From Nocardioides lianchengensis (GTDB lineage Bacteria > Actinomycetota > Actinomycetes > Propionibacteriales > Nocardioidaceae), in assembly GCF_900101465.1 (NCBI RefSeq), contig NZ_FMZM01000003.1:1-64000 (forward strand): a DNA stretch of 64,000 bases, written 5' to 3'. Shown here one piece after another: positions 24,159 to 31,926 of this stretch. Each line of letters opens with the position of its first letter. Within the stretch, counting starts at the first letter, position 1. The notes below the pieces were generated by a model. It saw only the letters and a list, made by a program, of their open reading frames with translations, was not told the origin of the DNA and ran no database searches. A program made the translations under genes and the position numbers.

Positions 24159-24683
24159 CTAGAGGGGAGGCGCCGGACGCAGCCAGCGCCCCCGCCGGTG
24201 GGCCAGCGGGTCGCGCTCCTCGCCGACCTCGACCTCGTCGACGACGCAGGTCAGCAGGCTCGACCAGCCGACCGTGGTGGTCGACTCGACGCTCAGGCCC
24301 ACCCACGCGCTGACGCCGACCAGCCGCGGCCCCCAGGCGGTCTGCTCGAAGTCGGCCTGCCGGAACGGACCACCCGGTGCCGGCGCGGTGCCGGCGAAGG
24401 CCTCGGCCAGGTCGCGGTGCTCCCACGCGAGCAGCTGGGCCACGCAGCGGCCGGTGTCGGCGACGACGTCGGCGAGGTCGGAGTCCGGGTCGACCAGGGC
24501 CAGCAGCCGGGTCGGCTCCCCCGCGGCGACCATCAGCGAGGTCACCGTGAGCCCGGCCCGGCCGTGCTGGTCGGCGAGGTCGCCCGCCGTCCACAACGAG
24601 ACCGCACCCCCGAGCCGGCCGCGGAGGCGGCGTACCGGGTCGCGGTCGGGGTCGGCGAACGGGTGCGTGCTGTGGATGGTCAT
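24159..24683 (-). CDS. flavin-reductase-like domain protein
   Basis: A 174-residue protein matching the FMN-binding split-barrel flavin reductase family in outline: GGAVSLWTAGDLADQHG, GLTVTSLMVAAGEPTRLLALV (the conserved TxxSf core), and DTGRCVAQLLAWEH. It lies between kinase and response regulator genes and overlaps the kinase stop by four bases (ATGA), so it belongs to their operon. It may be a small flavin sensor or reductase serving that system; this is inference. Confidence 0.75.
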   Translation of the reverse strand: MTIHSTHPFADPDRDPVRRLRGRLGGAVSLWTAGDLADQHGRAGLTVTSLMVAAGEPTRLLALVDPDSDLADVVADTGRCVAQLLAWEHRDLAEAFAGTAPAPGGPFRQADFEQTAWGPRLVGVSAWVGLSVESTTTVGWSSLLTCVVDEVEVGEERDPLAHRRGRWLRPAPPL

Positions 24684-25828
24684 CGGCCCTCCCGGGGCAC
24701 GGAGATCTCCCACTCGGTGCCCTCGGGCCCGGTGGTCAGGGTGGCGGTGCCGCCGAGGTCGGCGACCCGGCCGCGGATCGACTCGCTGACGCCGAGCCGG
24801 CCCTGGTCGGCGGCCTCGGACAGCCGGCCCTCGGGGATGCCGGGACCGTCGTCGCGGACCGAGACCTCGATCCGGTCGCCCACCGCCTCGAGCAGGACCC
24901 AGGACCGCGCGCCCGGCGCGTGCCGCTCGACGTTGTCGAGGCACGCGCGTACGGCGGCCACCAGCTCGCGGCCCGCCTGCCCCGCCAGCTCGACCGGTAC
25001 GCCGGGCCCGGCGACCACGACGCCGGGCCGCTCCAGGCGGGCCAGCTCGGCGGCCACGTCGACCGTCCCGGCCACGCCGTCCGCAGGCACCGCGTCCTGG
25101 GCGTGGATGAGGCCGCGCAGCACGGTCTCCTGCTCCCCGGCCAGCCGACCCAGCTCGGCCGCGTCGCCGCCGAGCTCGGATCCGCGGCGCTGGACCAGGG
25201 CGAGCACCTGCAGCACGCCGTCGTGCACGGCCCGCGCCAACCGGGCCCGCTCGGCCGCGGCCGCGGCCTCCCGCTCCGCGGTGTCGCGCTGCTCGGCCAT
25301 CCGCTGCAACGACTCGGCCAGTCCGCCGATGACCACGCCGCCGATCACGAGCAGGTAGGCGTTGCCGTAGTTGGTCTGGCTGACGTCCTCGCGGATCGCC
25401 AGGTCGGAGACGGCCAGCACGAGCGCGGCGACCAGGCCGCCGCGCCAGCGCCAGTGCACGGCCCAGGCCAGCAGGGCGCCCATCACCCAGAAGCCCGGCA
25501 CGGTCGCGCTGAAGCCGGCACCCTTGACCAGCGGCGAGGCCAGCAGCAGGGCCAGCGCGACCGCCAGGTCCAGACCGAGGACGACGCGGGTACGGCGCGC
25601 GGGGTCGGCGTACGCCCAGACCGTGAAGGCGGTCCAGCCGATCATCACCGCGACCAGGACCAGACCGGCCACCGGGCGCTGGTAGTTGTCGGCGCGGTAG
25701 ACGTTCAGCCCGACGGCGTTGGCCACCAGCACCACGCGGAGCACCGCCAGGGCCCGGAACAGCCGGTCCTCGACGGTCGTCTCGGGACGGCGCCAGCCGA
25801 CCGGACGGGGATGGGACTCGCGGCTCAG
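24680..25828 (-). CDS. MacS-like sensor histidine kinase
   Basis: A 382-residue protein. Residues 18-165 form a membrane sensor region of about five helices opened by the family-typical stretch VEDRLFRALAVLRVVLVANA. The phosphoacceptor region reads RAVHDGVLQVLALVQRRG, and the ATPase end has RDDGPGIPEG and LGVSESIRGRVADLGGTA. Keeping the conserved N-terminus requires starting at CTG 25828, which overlaps the plsC stop; the next ordinary start is GTG 25744, inside the first helix. No better upstream start is in frame. Confidence 0.85.
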   Translation of the reverse strand: MSRESHPRPVGWRRPETTVEDRLFRALAVLRVVLVANAVGLNVYRADNYQRPVAGLVLVAVMIGWTAFTVWAYADPARRTRVVLGLDLAVALALLLASPLVKGAGFSATVPGFWVMGALLAWAVHWRWRGGLVAALVLAVSDLAIREDVSQTNYGNAYLLVIGGVVIGGLAESLQRMAEQRDTAEREAAAAAERARLARAVHDGVLQVLALVQRRGSELGGDAAELGRLAGEQETVLRGLIHAQDAVPADGVAGTVDVAAELARLERPGVVVAGPGVPVELAGQAGRELVAAVRACLDNVERHAPGARSWVLLEAVGDRIEVSVRDDGPGIPEGRLSEAADQGRLGVSESIRGRVADLGGTATLTTGPEGTEWEISVPREGR

Positions 25829-26553
25829 GACGCCTTCTTCTGCTCGTCCGTCTCGCCCGCGGCCTGCTCGGCCGCCTTCTTCTGCTCCTCCTTGGCGCGG
25901 GCGGCGTACTGGTCGACGTACTCCTGCCCGGAGAGGCGCATGATCTCGTACATGATCTCGTCGGTGATCGACCGCAGGATGTAGCGGTCGTTCTCCATGC
26001 CCTCGTAGCGGGAGAAGTCGAGCGGCTTGCCGAAGCGCACGACCGGCTGGACCAGCCGGCCGAACTTCTTGCCGGGAGGCGCCACGACGTCGGTGCCGAC
26101 GACGGCCACCGGGATGACCGGCACGCCCGACTCGAGCGCGAGCCGGGCCACGCCGGTCTTGCCGCGGTAGAGCTTGCCGTCGTGGGAGCGGGTGCCCTCG
26201 GGGTAGATGCCGAACAGCTCGCCCTCGGCCAGGATCCGCTTGGCCGCGCTGAGCGCGCCCTCGGCCGCCGAGGCACCGGAGCGGTCGATCGGGACCTGGC
26301 CGGAGCCGGAGAAGAACTGGCGCTGGAACCAGCCCTTGATGCCGGGGGTGGTGAAGTACTCGGCCTTCGCCACGAAGGTCACCCGCCGCGACAGGGTCAG
26401 CGGCATGAACAGCCAGTCGGCGTACGAGAGGTGGTTGCTCGCGAGGATCGCGGGCCCCTCCAGCGGGACGTGGTCGGCGCCGACGGCCTGGGGGCGGAAC
26501 ACGACCCGGAGCAACGGCCCGAGCGCGATCCACTTCAGGAACCAGTAGAACAC
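25825..26553 (-). CDS. plsC: 1-acyl-sn-glycerol-3-phosphate acyltransferase
   Basis: A 242-residue membrane-associated acyltransferase making phosphatidic acid. The catalytic motif is NHLSYAD (His41, Asp46) and the second motif is YPEGTRSHDG. A third block, VPVIPVAVVGTD, is typical. The C-terminal 40 residues are charged and lysine-rich (EEQKKAAEQAAGETDEQKKAS). GTG start at 26553. It corresponds in position to Rv2182c of M. tuberculosis. Confidence 0.92.
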   Translation of the reverse strand: MFYWFLKWIALGPLLRVVFRPQAVGADHVPLEGPAILASNHLSYADWLFMPLTLSRRVTFVAKAEYFTTPGIKGWFQRQFFSGSGQVPIDRSGASAAEGALSAAKRILAEGELFGIYPEGTRSHDGKLYRGKTGVARLALESGVPVIPVAVVGTDVVAPPGKKFGRLVQPVVRFGKPLDFSRYEGMENDRYILRSITDEIMYEIMRLSGQEYVDQYAARAKEEQKKAAEQAAGETDEQKKAS

Positions 26554-26609
26554 CGCACAACCCCTCCCACGACCGATCGAGACACGCGAACTCTAGCCCC
26601 ACGCGGACC

Positions 26610-26615
26610 TACAGT
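26610..26615 (+). promoter_or_regulatory. TACAGT -10 box for a leaderless mRNA
   Basis: TACAGT is six bases before ATG 26622, with no Shine-Dalgarno sequence. Confidence 0.5.
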
Positions 26616-26621
26616 GAGCCC

Positions 26622-27392
26622 ATGACGATCCACCCCTTGGCGACCCCCCTCTCGGCCCCCGCCCGCCCCGAGCTCACCGGTGGCCGTCGGGTCGGCGTCC
26701 TGGTCAGCCACGGCTTCACCGGCCAGCCCGCCTCGGTCAAGCCGTGGGGCGAGCACCTCGCCGCCCAGGGGTACGCCGTCGAGGTCCCGCGCCTGCCCGG
26801 CCACGGCACCACCTGGCAGGAGATGAACCGCACCACGTGGGACGACTGGTACGGCGAGCTCACCCGCGTCTTCGACAAGCTCTGCCTCGAGAACGACGCC
26901 GTCGTGGTCGGCGGGCTCTCGATGGGCGGCGCTCTGAGCCTGCGCCTGGCCGCCGACCACCCCGACCGGGTGTCCGGTGTCGTCGTGGTCAACCCGGCGG
27001 TCGCGACCAAGCGCCTCGACGTCAAGCTGCTCCCGGTGCTGAAGCACCTCCTCCCCTCGATGCCCGGCATCGTCGACGACATCAAGAAGGAGGGCGTGAC
27101 CGAGCACGGCTACCCGCGGGTGCCGCTGCGGGCCGCCGCCTCGATGTTCGGCGCCTGGCCGGCGCTGGCGGCCGAGCTGCCGAAGGTCACGGCCCCGCTG
27201 CTGTACTTCCGCTCGAGCGTCGACCACGTCGTCGACGAGCTCTCCGAGCCGCTGATCACCGGCACCGTCTCGTCGCGGGACGTGCGCGTCGTACGCCTCG
27301 AGGACAGCTTCCACGTGGCCACGCTCGACCACGACGCCCCGGCCATCTACGACGGCACCGCCGAGTTCGTGGCCCGGGTGACCTCGGTCTAG
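26622..27392 (+). CDS. alpha/beta hydrolase, carboxylesterase/monoacylglycerol lipase-like
   Basis: A 256-residue alpha/beta hydrolase. The oxyanion-hole HGFTGQP and nucleophile elbow GLSMGGA (Ser100) are clear. The acid lies in SSVDHVVDEL and the histidine in DSFHVATLDHD. Overall layout resembles the Est30-type carboxylesterases and monoacylglycerol lipases acting on short acyl esters. Substrate is not defined. It is divergent from plsC, so a lipid-related role is plausible. Confidence 0.9.
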   Translation: MTIHPLATPLSAPARPELTGGRRVGVLVSHGFTGQPASVKPWGEHLAAQGYAVEVPRLPGHGTTWQEMNRTTWDDWYGELTRVFDKLCLENDAVVVGGLSMGGALSLRLAADHPDRVSGVVVVNPAVATKRLDVKLLPVLKHLLPSMPGIVDDIKKEGVTEHGYPRVPLRAAASMFGAWPALAAELPKVTAPLLYFRSSVDHVVDELSEPLITGTVSSRDVRVVRLEDSFHVATLDHDAPAIYDGTAEFVARVTSV

Positions 27393-27412
27393 GCCCCGAT
27401 CCCCCCACGACC

Positions 27413-27418
27413 TACCCT
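27413..27418 (+). promoter_or_regulatory. TACCCT -10 box for a leaderless mRNA
   Basis: TACCCT lies six bases before GTG 27425; no Shine-Dalgarno sequence is present. Confidence 0.5.
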
Positions 27419-27424
27419 CGAGGC

Positions 27425-27841
27425 GTGCAGCGCGACGAGGACGAGGACGCCGTCTGGCGCTCCATCGTCGACAACTACGGGGACCGCCCCGACCTCGAGC
27501 CGGAGGCGGCGACGACGGATCCCGAGCCGGTCGATCCCCCGGTCGACGAGGCCGTCGACGACCCCGAGTGGTTCAGCGCTCCGCTGGCCGCACCCGACGA
27601 GGACCGCTTCGTGCCGCCGCCCCCGCCGCCCGTCCCGCGGGCGCGCCTGGATCGACGGATCGCCTGGTTCGGCGTCTTCGGCGCCCCGGTGATCCTGCTG
27701 GTCTGCCTGATCATCCGCATCGGCATCCCGCGACTGCTCGCCTACGGCTTGGTCGCCGCCTTCGTCGGCGGCTTCCTCTACCTCGTGTGGCAGATGCCCC
27801 GCGGGCCGCGCGACCCCTGGGACGACGGCGCGCAGGTCTAG
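27425..27841 (+). CDS. small membrane protein with acidic N-terminus
   Basis: A 138-residue protein. The first 60 residues are acidic and proline-rich (VQRDEDEDAVWRSIVDNYGD), followed by a run of prolines and two close hydrophobic helices (WFGVFGAPVILLVCLIIRIG, LLAYGLVAAFVGGFLYLVWQ), and a DPWDDGAQV tail. This is a common actinobacterial uncharacterised type; no function is known to me. It is convergent with the ROK gene. Confidence 0.75.
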   Translation: MQRDEDEDAVWRSIVDNYGDRPDLEPEAATTDPEPVDPPVDEAVDDPEWFSAPLAAPDEDRFVPPPPPPVPRARLDRRIAWFGVFGAPVILLVCLIIRIGIPRLLAYGLVAAFVGGFLYLVWQMPRGPRDPWDDGAQV

Positions 27842-27881
27842 CGAGGCCGCGCCGGCGGACTCGCTGAGGGTGGTCGCGCTC

Positions 27882-28907
27882 TCAGTCGTCCTCGACGCCG
27901 AGGCGCCGCGCGACGCGCGCCCCCACCGACGTACGACGGGCGCGGGCCCGCCGCCCGCCGCTGCGGACGGCCGAGCGGGCCTGGTCCGCGGCGCCGACGA
28001 CGCCGGCCTCGGGGCCCAGCGTGGCCCGCAGCAGCGGCGGTACGACGCGGTGCCCGGTGCCGACCAGCGAGCGGGTCAGGGCCGCGCGGGCCGGGGCCAG
28101 CAGATGCTCGCCAGCGGCGGAGACGCCGCCCGCGATGACGACCACGTCGGGGTCGAAGGCGGCGACCAGGTTGGCCACGCCGACGCCCAGCCAGTCGCCG
28201 ACCGACGCGAACGCCTGGAGCGCCACCTGGTCGCCGCGGTCGGCGGCCTGGGTGACCATCGGGCCGACCAGGCGCGCCGGGTCGCCACCGCACATCTCGT
28301 CGAGCAGCGTGGGGACCCGGCCGAGCTGCGAGCGGGCGTGCCGGGAGAGGGCGTTGCCGCTGCAGTACTGCTCCCAGCAGCCCGAGCCGCCGCACTCGCA
28401 GGAGAGCCCGTCCGGCACCACCTGCATGTGGCCGAACTCCCCGGCCATTCCGTTGCTGCCCCGGTGCACGCGCCCGTTGAGGACGACGGCGCCGCCGATG
28501 CCGGTCCCGAGGGTGACCACGACCGCGTCGGTCGCGCCCCGTGCGGCCCCGAAGGCGACCTCGGCGCGAGCGGCGCAGTTGGCGTCGTTGTCGAGGACGA
28601 CGGTGGTGCCCCAGCGCTCCATCAGCCGGGCCCGCACCTGCTCGCCCCGCCAGGGCAGGTGCGGCGCGAACATCACCCGCTCGCCGGCCCGGTCGACGAA
28701 CCCGGCGGCGGCCAGCCCGACGCCGTCGACGGCCCGCCGTCCGGCGACCTCGAGCACGGCCTCGGTGAGTGCGTCCTCGACGACCGCCGGGTCGACGAGC
28801 CGCCCCGGGGTCGAGCGGTGGGCGGTGCGCAGCACCCGGCCCCGGGCGCTGACGGCCGAGGCCATCACCTTGGTGCCGCCGACGTCGACGCCGATGAACA
28901 GGGCCAT
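27882..28907 (-). CDS. ROK-family sugar kinase, paralogue 1
   Basis: A 341-residue ROK protein. The N-terminal phosphate loop is FIGVDVGGTKVMASAVS, the second ATP motif is VTLGTGIGGAVV, the catalytic aspartate lies in LDNDANCAARAE, and the zinc-binding ROK signature is CECGGSGCWEQYCSG. No HTH is present, so it is a kinase rather than a repressor. The C-terminus has a 30-residue arginine-rich extension (RSGGRRARARRTSVGARVARR) absent from its neighbour. It lies four bases after the second ROK gene. Confidence 0.9.
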   Translation of the reverse strand: MALFIGVDVGGTKVMASAVSARGRVLRTAHRSTPGRLVDPAVVEDALTEAVLEVAGRRAVDGVGLAAAGFVDRAGERVMFAPHLPWRGEQVRARLMERWGTTVVLDNDANCAARAEVAFGAARGATDAVVVTLGTGIGGAVVLNGRVHRGSNGMAGEFGHMQVVPDGLSCECGGSGCWEQYCSGNALSRHARSQLGRVPTLLDEMCGGDPARLVGPMVTQAADRGDQVALQAFASVGDWLGVGVANLVAAFDPDVVVIAGGVSAAGEHLLAPARAALTRSLVGTGHRVVPPLLRATLGPEAGVVGAADQARSAVRSGGRRARARRTSVGARVARRLGVEDD

Positions 28908-28911
28908 CGGG

Positions 28912-29853
28912 TCAGCGACGGGCGAGGTCGGCGGCGCCGATCAGCCCGGCCCGGTTGCCGAGTCGTGCCTTGCGGATCTCCAGCGACGGCCGGTGCCCGC
29001 GACCGGTGAGCTGGGCGGCGAAGGCGGCCCGGGTCGGGGCGAGCAGCAGCTCGCCCGCCTCGCTGACGCCGCCGCCGATGACCACGACCGCCGGGTCGAG
29101 GATCGCGGTGAGCGAGGCGATGCCCTCGCCGAGCCACTTGCCGAGCTCGGCGAGCTGCTCGACCGCGAACGGGTCGCCCGCGCGGGCCGCCTCGGTGATC
29201 AGCGGGCCGGTGATCTTGTCGGCGTCGCCACCGGCCAGGTCGAGCACGTGGCGCGCGAGCAGCGAGCCGCCGCGCGCGGAGGTGCGGGCCTCGCGGACCA
29301 GCGCGTTGCCGCTGGCGTACTGCTCGAAGCAGCCGTGGTTGCCGCACCCGCACAGGATGCCGTTGGGGACGACGCGCATGTGACCGATCTCCGCGCCGAC
29401 GCCGAAGGCGCCGCGGTAGAGCTCGCCGTCCAGGACCACGCCGCCCCCGACCCCGGTGCCGACGGTCACCAGCAGCAGGTCGTCGACGTCGTGGCCGGCG
29501 CCGTAGCGGAACTCGCCCCAGGCCGCCGCGTTCGCGTCGTTCTCGATCACGACCGGCAGGTCGACGCGTTTCTCGAGCTCGCCCTTCAGGTCGACGTTGC
29601 GCCAGGCGATGTTCGGAGCGAACATCACCAGCGCGCGGGCCTTGTCGATGTAGCCCGCCGCACCGACGCCGACGGCCGAGATGTCGTGGCGCGAGCGCAG
29701 CTCCAGGACCAGGCCGGCGATGGCCTCCTCGATGGCCTCCGCGTCCGTGGCCGGTGACACCACCCGCAGCTCCTCGACGATGCTGCCGTCCTCGTCGATC
29801 ACGCCGCCGGCGATCTTGGTGCCGCCTACGTCCACCCCACACGCCAGGGTCAT
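28912..29853 (-). CDS. glkA: ROK-family glucokinase
   Basis: A 313-residue ROK kinase. Motifs: GVDVGGTKIAGGVID, AAGYIDKARALVMFAPNIAW, ENDANAAAWGEFRYGAG with the catalytic Asp, LLVTVGTGVGGG, EIGHMRVVPNGILCGCG and the zinc site CGCGNHGCFEQYASG. It is close in pattern and length to Streptomyces GlkA, which phosphorylates glucose with ATP and mediates carbon catabolite repression. Start ATG 29853 overlaps the stop of the upstream small gene (ATGA). It forms an operon with ROK paralogue 1, the ArsA-like ATPase and the SRPBCC gene. Confidence 0.92.
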   Translation of the reverse strand: MTLACGVDVGGTKIAGGVIDEDGSIVEELRVVSPATDAEAIEEAIAGLVLELRSRHDISAVGVGAAGYIDKARALVMFAPNIAWRNVDLKGELEKRVDLPVVIENDANAAAWGEFRYGAGHDVDDLLLVTVGTGVGGGVVLDGELYRGAFGVGAEIGHMRVVPNGILCGCGNHGCFEQYASGNALVREARTSARGGSLLARHVLDLAGGDADKITGPLITEAARAGDPFAVEQLAELGKWLGEGIASLTAILDPAVVVIGGGVSEAGELLLAPTRAAFAAQLTGRGHRPSLEIRKARLGNRAGLIGAADLARR

Positions 29854-30182
29854 TCGTCCTCCGCCCATCCGTCGTCGGGGACATCCTCGCCGAGGTCGAT
29901 CCGCTCGACGCCAGCGGCCCGGTCCCGACGCTCCGGCGGCACGTGCGTGGCGAGCAGTCCGGCGGCCGCCTGCACCAGCGAGGAGGCGGCGGAGGCGAGA
30001 TGCGCCTTCACCTCGGGACTGGTCTCCCGCACCAGGTGGACGGCCCGGCAGACCGGGCACCACGTGCACTCCGGGTCGTCGGCGGCGACGTGCTGGTCGA
30101 CCTCGCGGAAGGCGTCGGCGAGCGCGCCGAAGAGCTTCGCGGCCTCCTCGCCGACGCTGCCGACCTGGTCGTCCTGGTTCAC
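29850..30182 (-). CDS. small soluble protein with CxxCxxC motif (DUF5304-like)
   Basis: A 110-residue protein, mostly helical, with a central cysteine cluster (ECTWCPVCRAVHLV) that could bind a metal. The N-terminus resembles regulators of the EAAKLFGALADAF type. It is sandwiched between the ArsA-like ATPase gene and glkA with four-base overlaps on both sides, so it is strictly co-translated with them. I assign it tentatively to DUF5304. Confidence 0.75.
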   Translation of the reverse strand: MNQDDQVGSVGEEAAKLFGALADAFREVDQHVAADDPECTWCPVCRAVHLVRETSPEVKAHLASAASSLVQAAAGLLATHVPPERRDRAAGVERIDLGEDVPDDGWAEDE

Positions 30183-31372
30183 GCTCGCTCCTTCTCCGGG
30201 GCCGCCACGGTGACCTCGCGGAACCGCACCTGCAGCTCGCCCGCCTCGACCCGGGCGCCGCTGACGCGGAGCCGCGCGAGGCCCGCCGGCAGGCTGAGGA
30301 CGCGACGATACGACCCCACGGTCACCACCAGGTCGTCGCCGTTGCGGGCCAGGTCCACGTCGGCCCGGGTGACGTGCGGCAGCGCGAGGTGCAGCACCGC
30401 CCCCGAAGAGGTACGGCGGACCCGGAACGGCCCGTCGCCCGCGGGCGGGGCCAGCGGGTCGCTGCCGTCGTACACCTCGCGGGCGAGGTCGGAGAGCGCC
30501 GCGACGCCGACCGGCTCGCGGGGCCGGTAGACCGAGCGCCAGACGGGCAGCCCGTCGAAGGACTGGTCGACCTGCGCGAGCACCTCGTCCTGGGCCAGCA
30601 CCCAGCCGGCGCGCCAGTCGTCGGCGCCCTCGGCGGGAAAGACCCGGTTGGCGACCACGCCGTCGACGCGGTAGCCGAAGAGCGAGAGGGTCGTGTAGGA
30701 GCGGCGGGCCTCGGCGAGCACGATCGTCTCCGGGGTCAGCACCAGGCGCACGCTGGAGCCCGGGCCGGCCAGCAGCCGGTGCACCTCGTCCAGCTCACCG
30801 TGCAGCCGCTCGACGGCGTCGAACACGCTGTCGCCGGGCATCGGGACGCCGACGGTGCGGTTCAGCACCGGGCGCAGCGCCTTGACGATGCGCCGCTCGG
30901 CCGGGAAGACGCGGTGCATGTACCAGCCCAGGGCCTCGGGCAGCGCGAGCAGGCGCAGCGTCTCGGCCGTCGGCGCGCAGTCGACCACGATCACGTCCCA
31001 GGCGCCGGACAGCGCGTGCAGCCGCAGCTCCAGCAGCGCGAGCACCTCCTCGGCGCCGGGGATCACCGTCAGCTCCTCGGCCGCGACCGGGTCGACCCCG
31101 GCGACGTCGAGGACGGACAGCAGGTAGCCCTGGATCTCGGCCCACGACTGCTGGAACCGCAGCTGGGCGTCGACCTGCTGGACGAAGAGCCGCTCGGCCA
31201 CCTCGGTCGGCTCGGCGCCCACGGCGACGCCGTACGCGTCGGCGAGCGAGTGGGCGGCGTCGGTGGAGAGCACCAGGGTGCGCTGCCCGTCCGCGGCGGC
31301 CAGCGCGGCGGTCCCGGCCGCGACGGTCGACTTGCCGACCCCGCCCTTGCCGGTGAACAGGAGGATGCGCAC
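30179..31372 (-). CDS. ArsA-like ATPase
   Basis: A 397-residue P-loop ATPase of the ArsA/GET3 branch. Walker A is FTGKGGVGKSTVAAG at residues 6-20, the A' segment is STDAAHSLADAYGV, and the Walker B-like strand is VVDCAPTAETLRLL. The last 80 residues form an Hsp20-like beta domain (FRVRRTSSGAVLHLALPHVT) found fused to ArsA ATPases in actinobacteria. There is no ArsB/ArsC gene nearby, so arsenic export is unlikely. It corresponds to Rv2184c. Start GTG 31372. Confidence 0.9.
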   Translation of the reverse strand: MRILLFTGKGGVGKSTVAAGTAALAAADGQRTLVLSTDAAHSLADAYGVAVGAEPTEVAERLFVQQVDAQLRFQQSWAEIQGYLLSVLDVAGVDPVAAEELTVIPGAEEVLALLELRLHALSGAWDVIVVDCAPTAETLRLLALPEALGWYMHRVFPAERRIVKALRPVLNRTVGVPMPGDSVFDAVERLHGELDEVHRLLAGPGSSVRLVLTPETIVLAEARRSYTTLSLFGYRVDGVVANRVFPAEGADDWRAGWVLAQDEVLAQVDQSFDGLPVWRSVYRPREPVGVAALSDLAREVYDGSDPLAPPAGDGPFRVRRTSSGAVLHLALPHVTRADVDLARNGDDLVVTVGSYRRVLSLPAGLARLRVSGARVEAGELQVRFREVTVAAPEKERA

Positions 31373-31377
31373 CGGGA

Positions 31378-31815
31378 CTACTGCTGCTCGACGCGCTTCT
31401 TGAGCCCCTTCAGCGCGGTGTCGATGAGGATCTTCTCGCCCTTGCGCTTGAGCATGCCGATCAGCGGGATCGACACGTCGAGGGCCAGGCGGTAGGTGAC
31501 CTCGGTGCTGCCGTCGCCGCGATCGCGCAGGACGTAGGCGCCGTCGAGCGCCCGCAGCATCTTGCCCTCGACCAGGGTCCAGGTGACCTCGCGGTCGCCG
31601 TCCCAGGTGTAGGCCAGGGTGTACTCGTCCTTGATGGGCGAGACGTCGAGCGCGAAGTAGACCTGCTCGGCGCGCCCGTCGGCCCCGGGAACGGTGACCT
31701 CGACGGTCTTCATGCCCTTGGCCCAGGTGGGGTAGGCGTCGAAGTCGGCGATCACCGCCATCACGGCAGCGGGGGCGGCGTCGATCACGATCGAGGACGT
31801 GGTCTGCTCTGCCAT
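31378..31815 (-). CDS. SRPBCC-family lipid-binding-type protein
   Basis: A 145-residue START/SRPBCC fold protein: TTSSIVIDAAPAAVMAVIAD at the start, WTLVEGKMLRALDGAYVLRD, and a basic C-terminal helix (MLKRKGEKILIDTALKGLKK). These proteins bind hydrophobic ligands. It corresponds in position to Rv2185c, next to the ArsA-like gene. ATG 31815 chosen; the gene is divergent from fadD. Confidence 0.88.
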   Translation of the reverse strand: MAEQTTSSIVIDAAPAAVMAVIADFDAYPTWAKGMKTVEVTVPGADGRAEQVYFALDVSPIKDEYTLAYTWDGDREVTWTLVEGKMLRALDGAYVLRDRGDGSTEVTYRLALDVSIPLIGMLKRKGEKILIDTALKGLKKRVEQQ

Positions 31816-31926
31816 GGCCGGAGCGTACCGGACCTCGGCCCCGCGAGCAGGCGGCGGTAGCCTGCCCGGGGGCGTCCTCCGACGGCGCCCCGACCGAGCC
31901 TGACCCAGCGTGAACGAGGAGGCAGC

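Noticed and set aside
30179..31372. Arsenic-resistance operon from the ArsA-like ATPase
   Set aside because: No arsB, arsC, arsR or arsD is nearby, and the Hsp20-like C-terminal form is not the arsenite-pump subunit.
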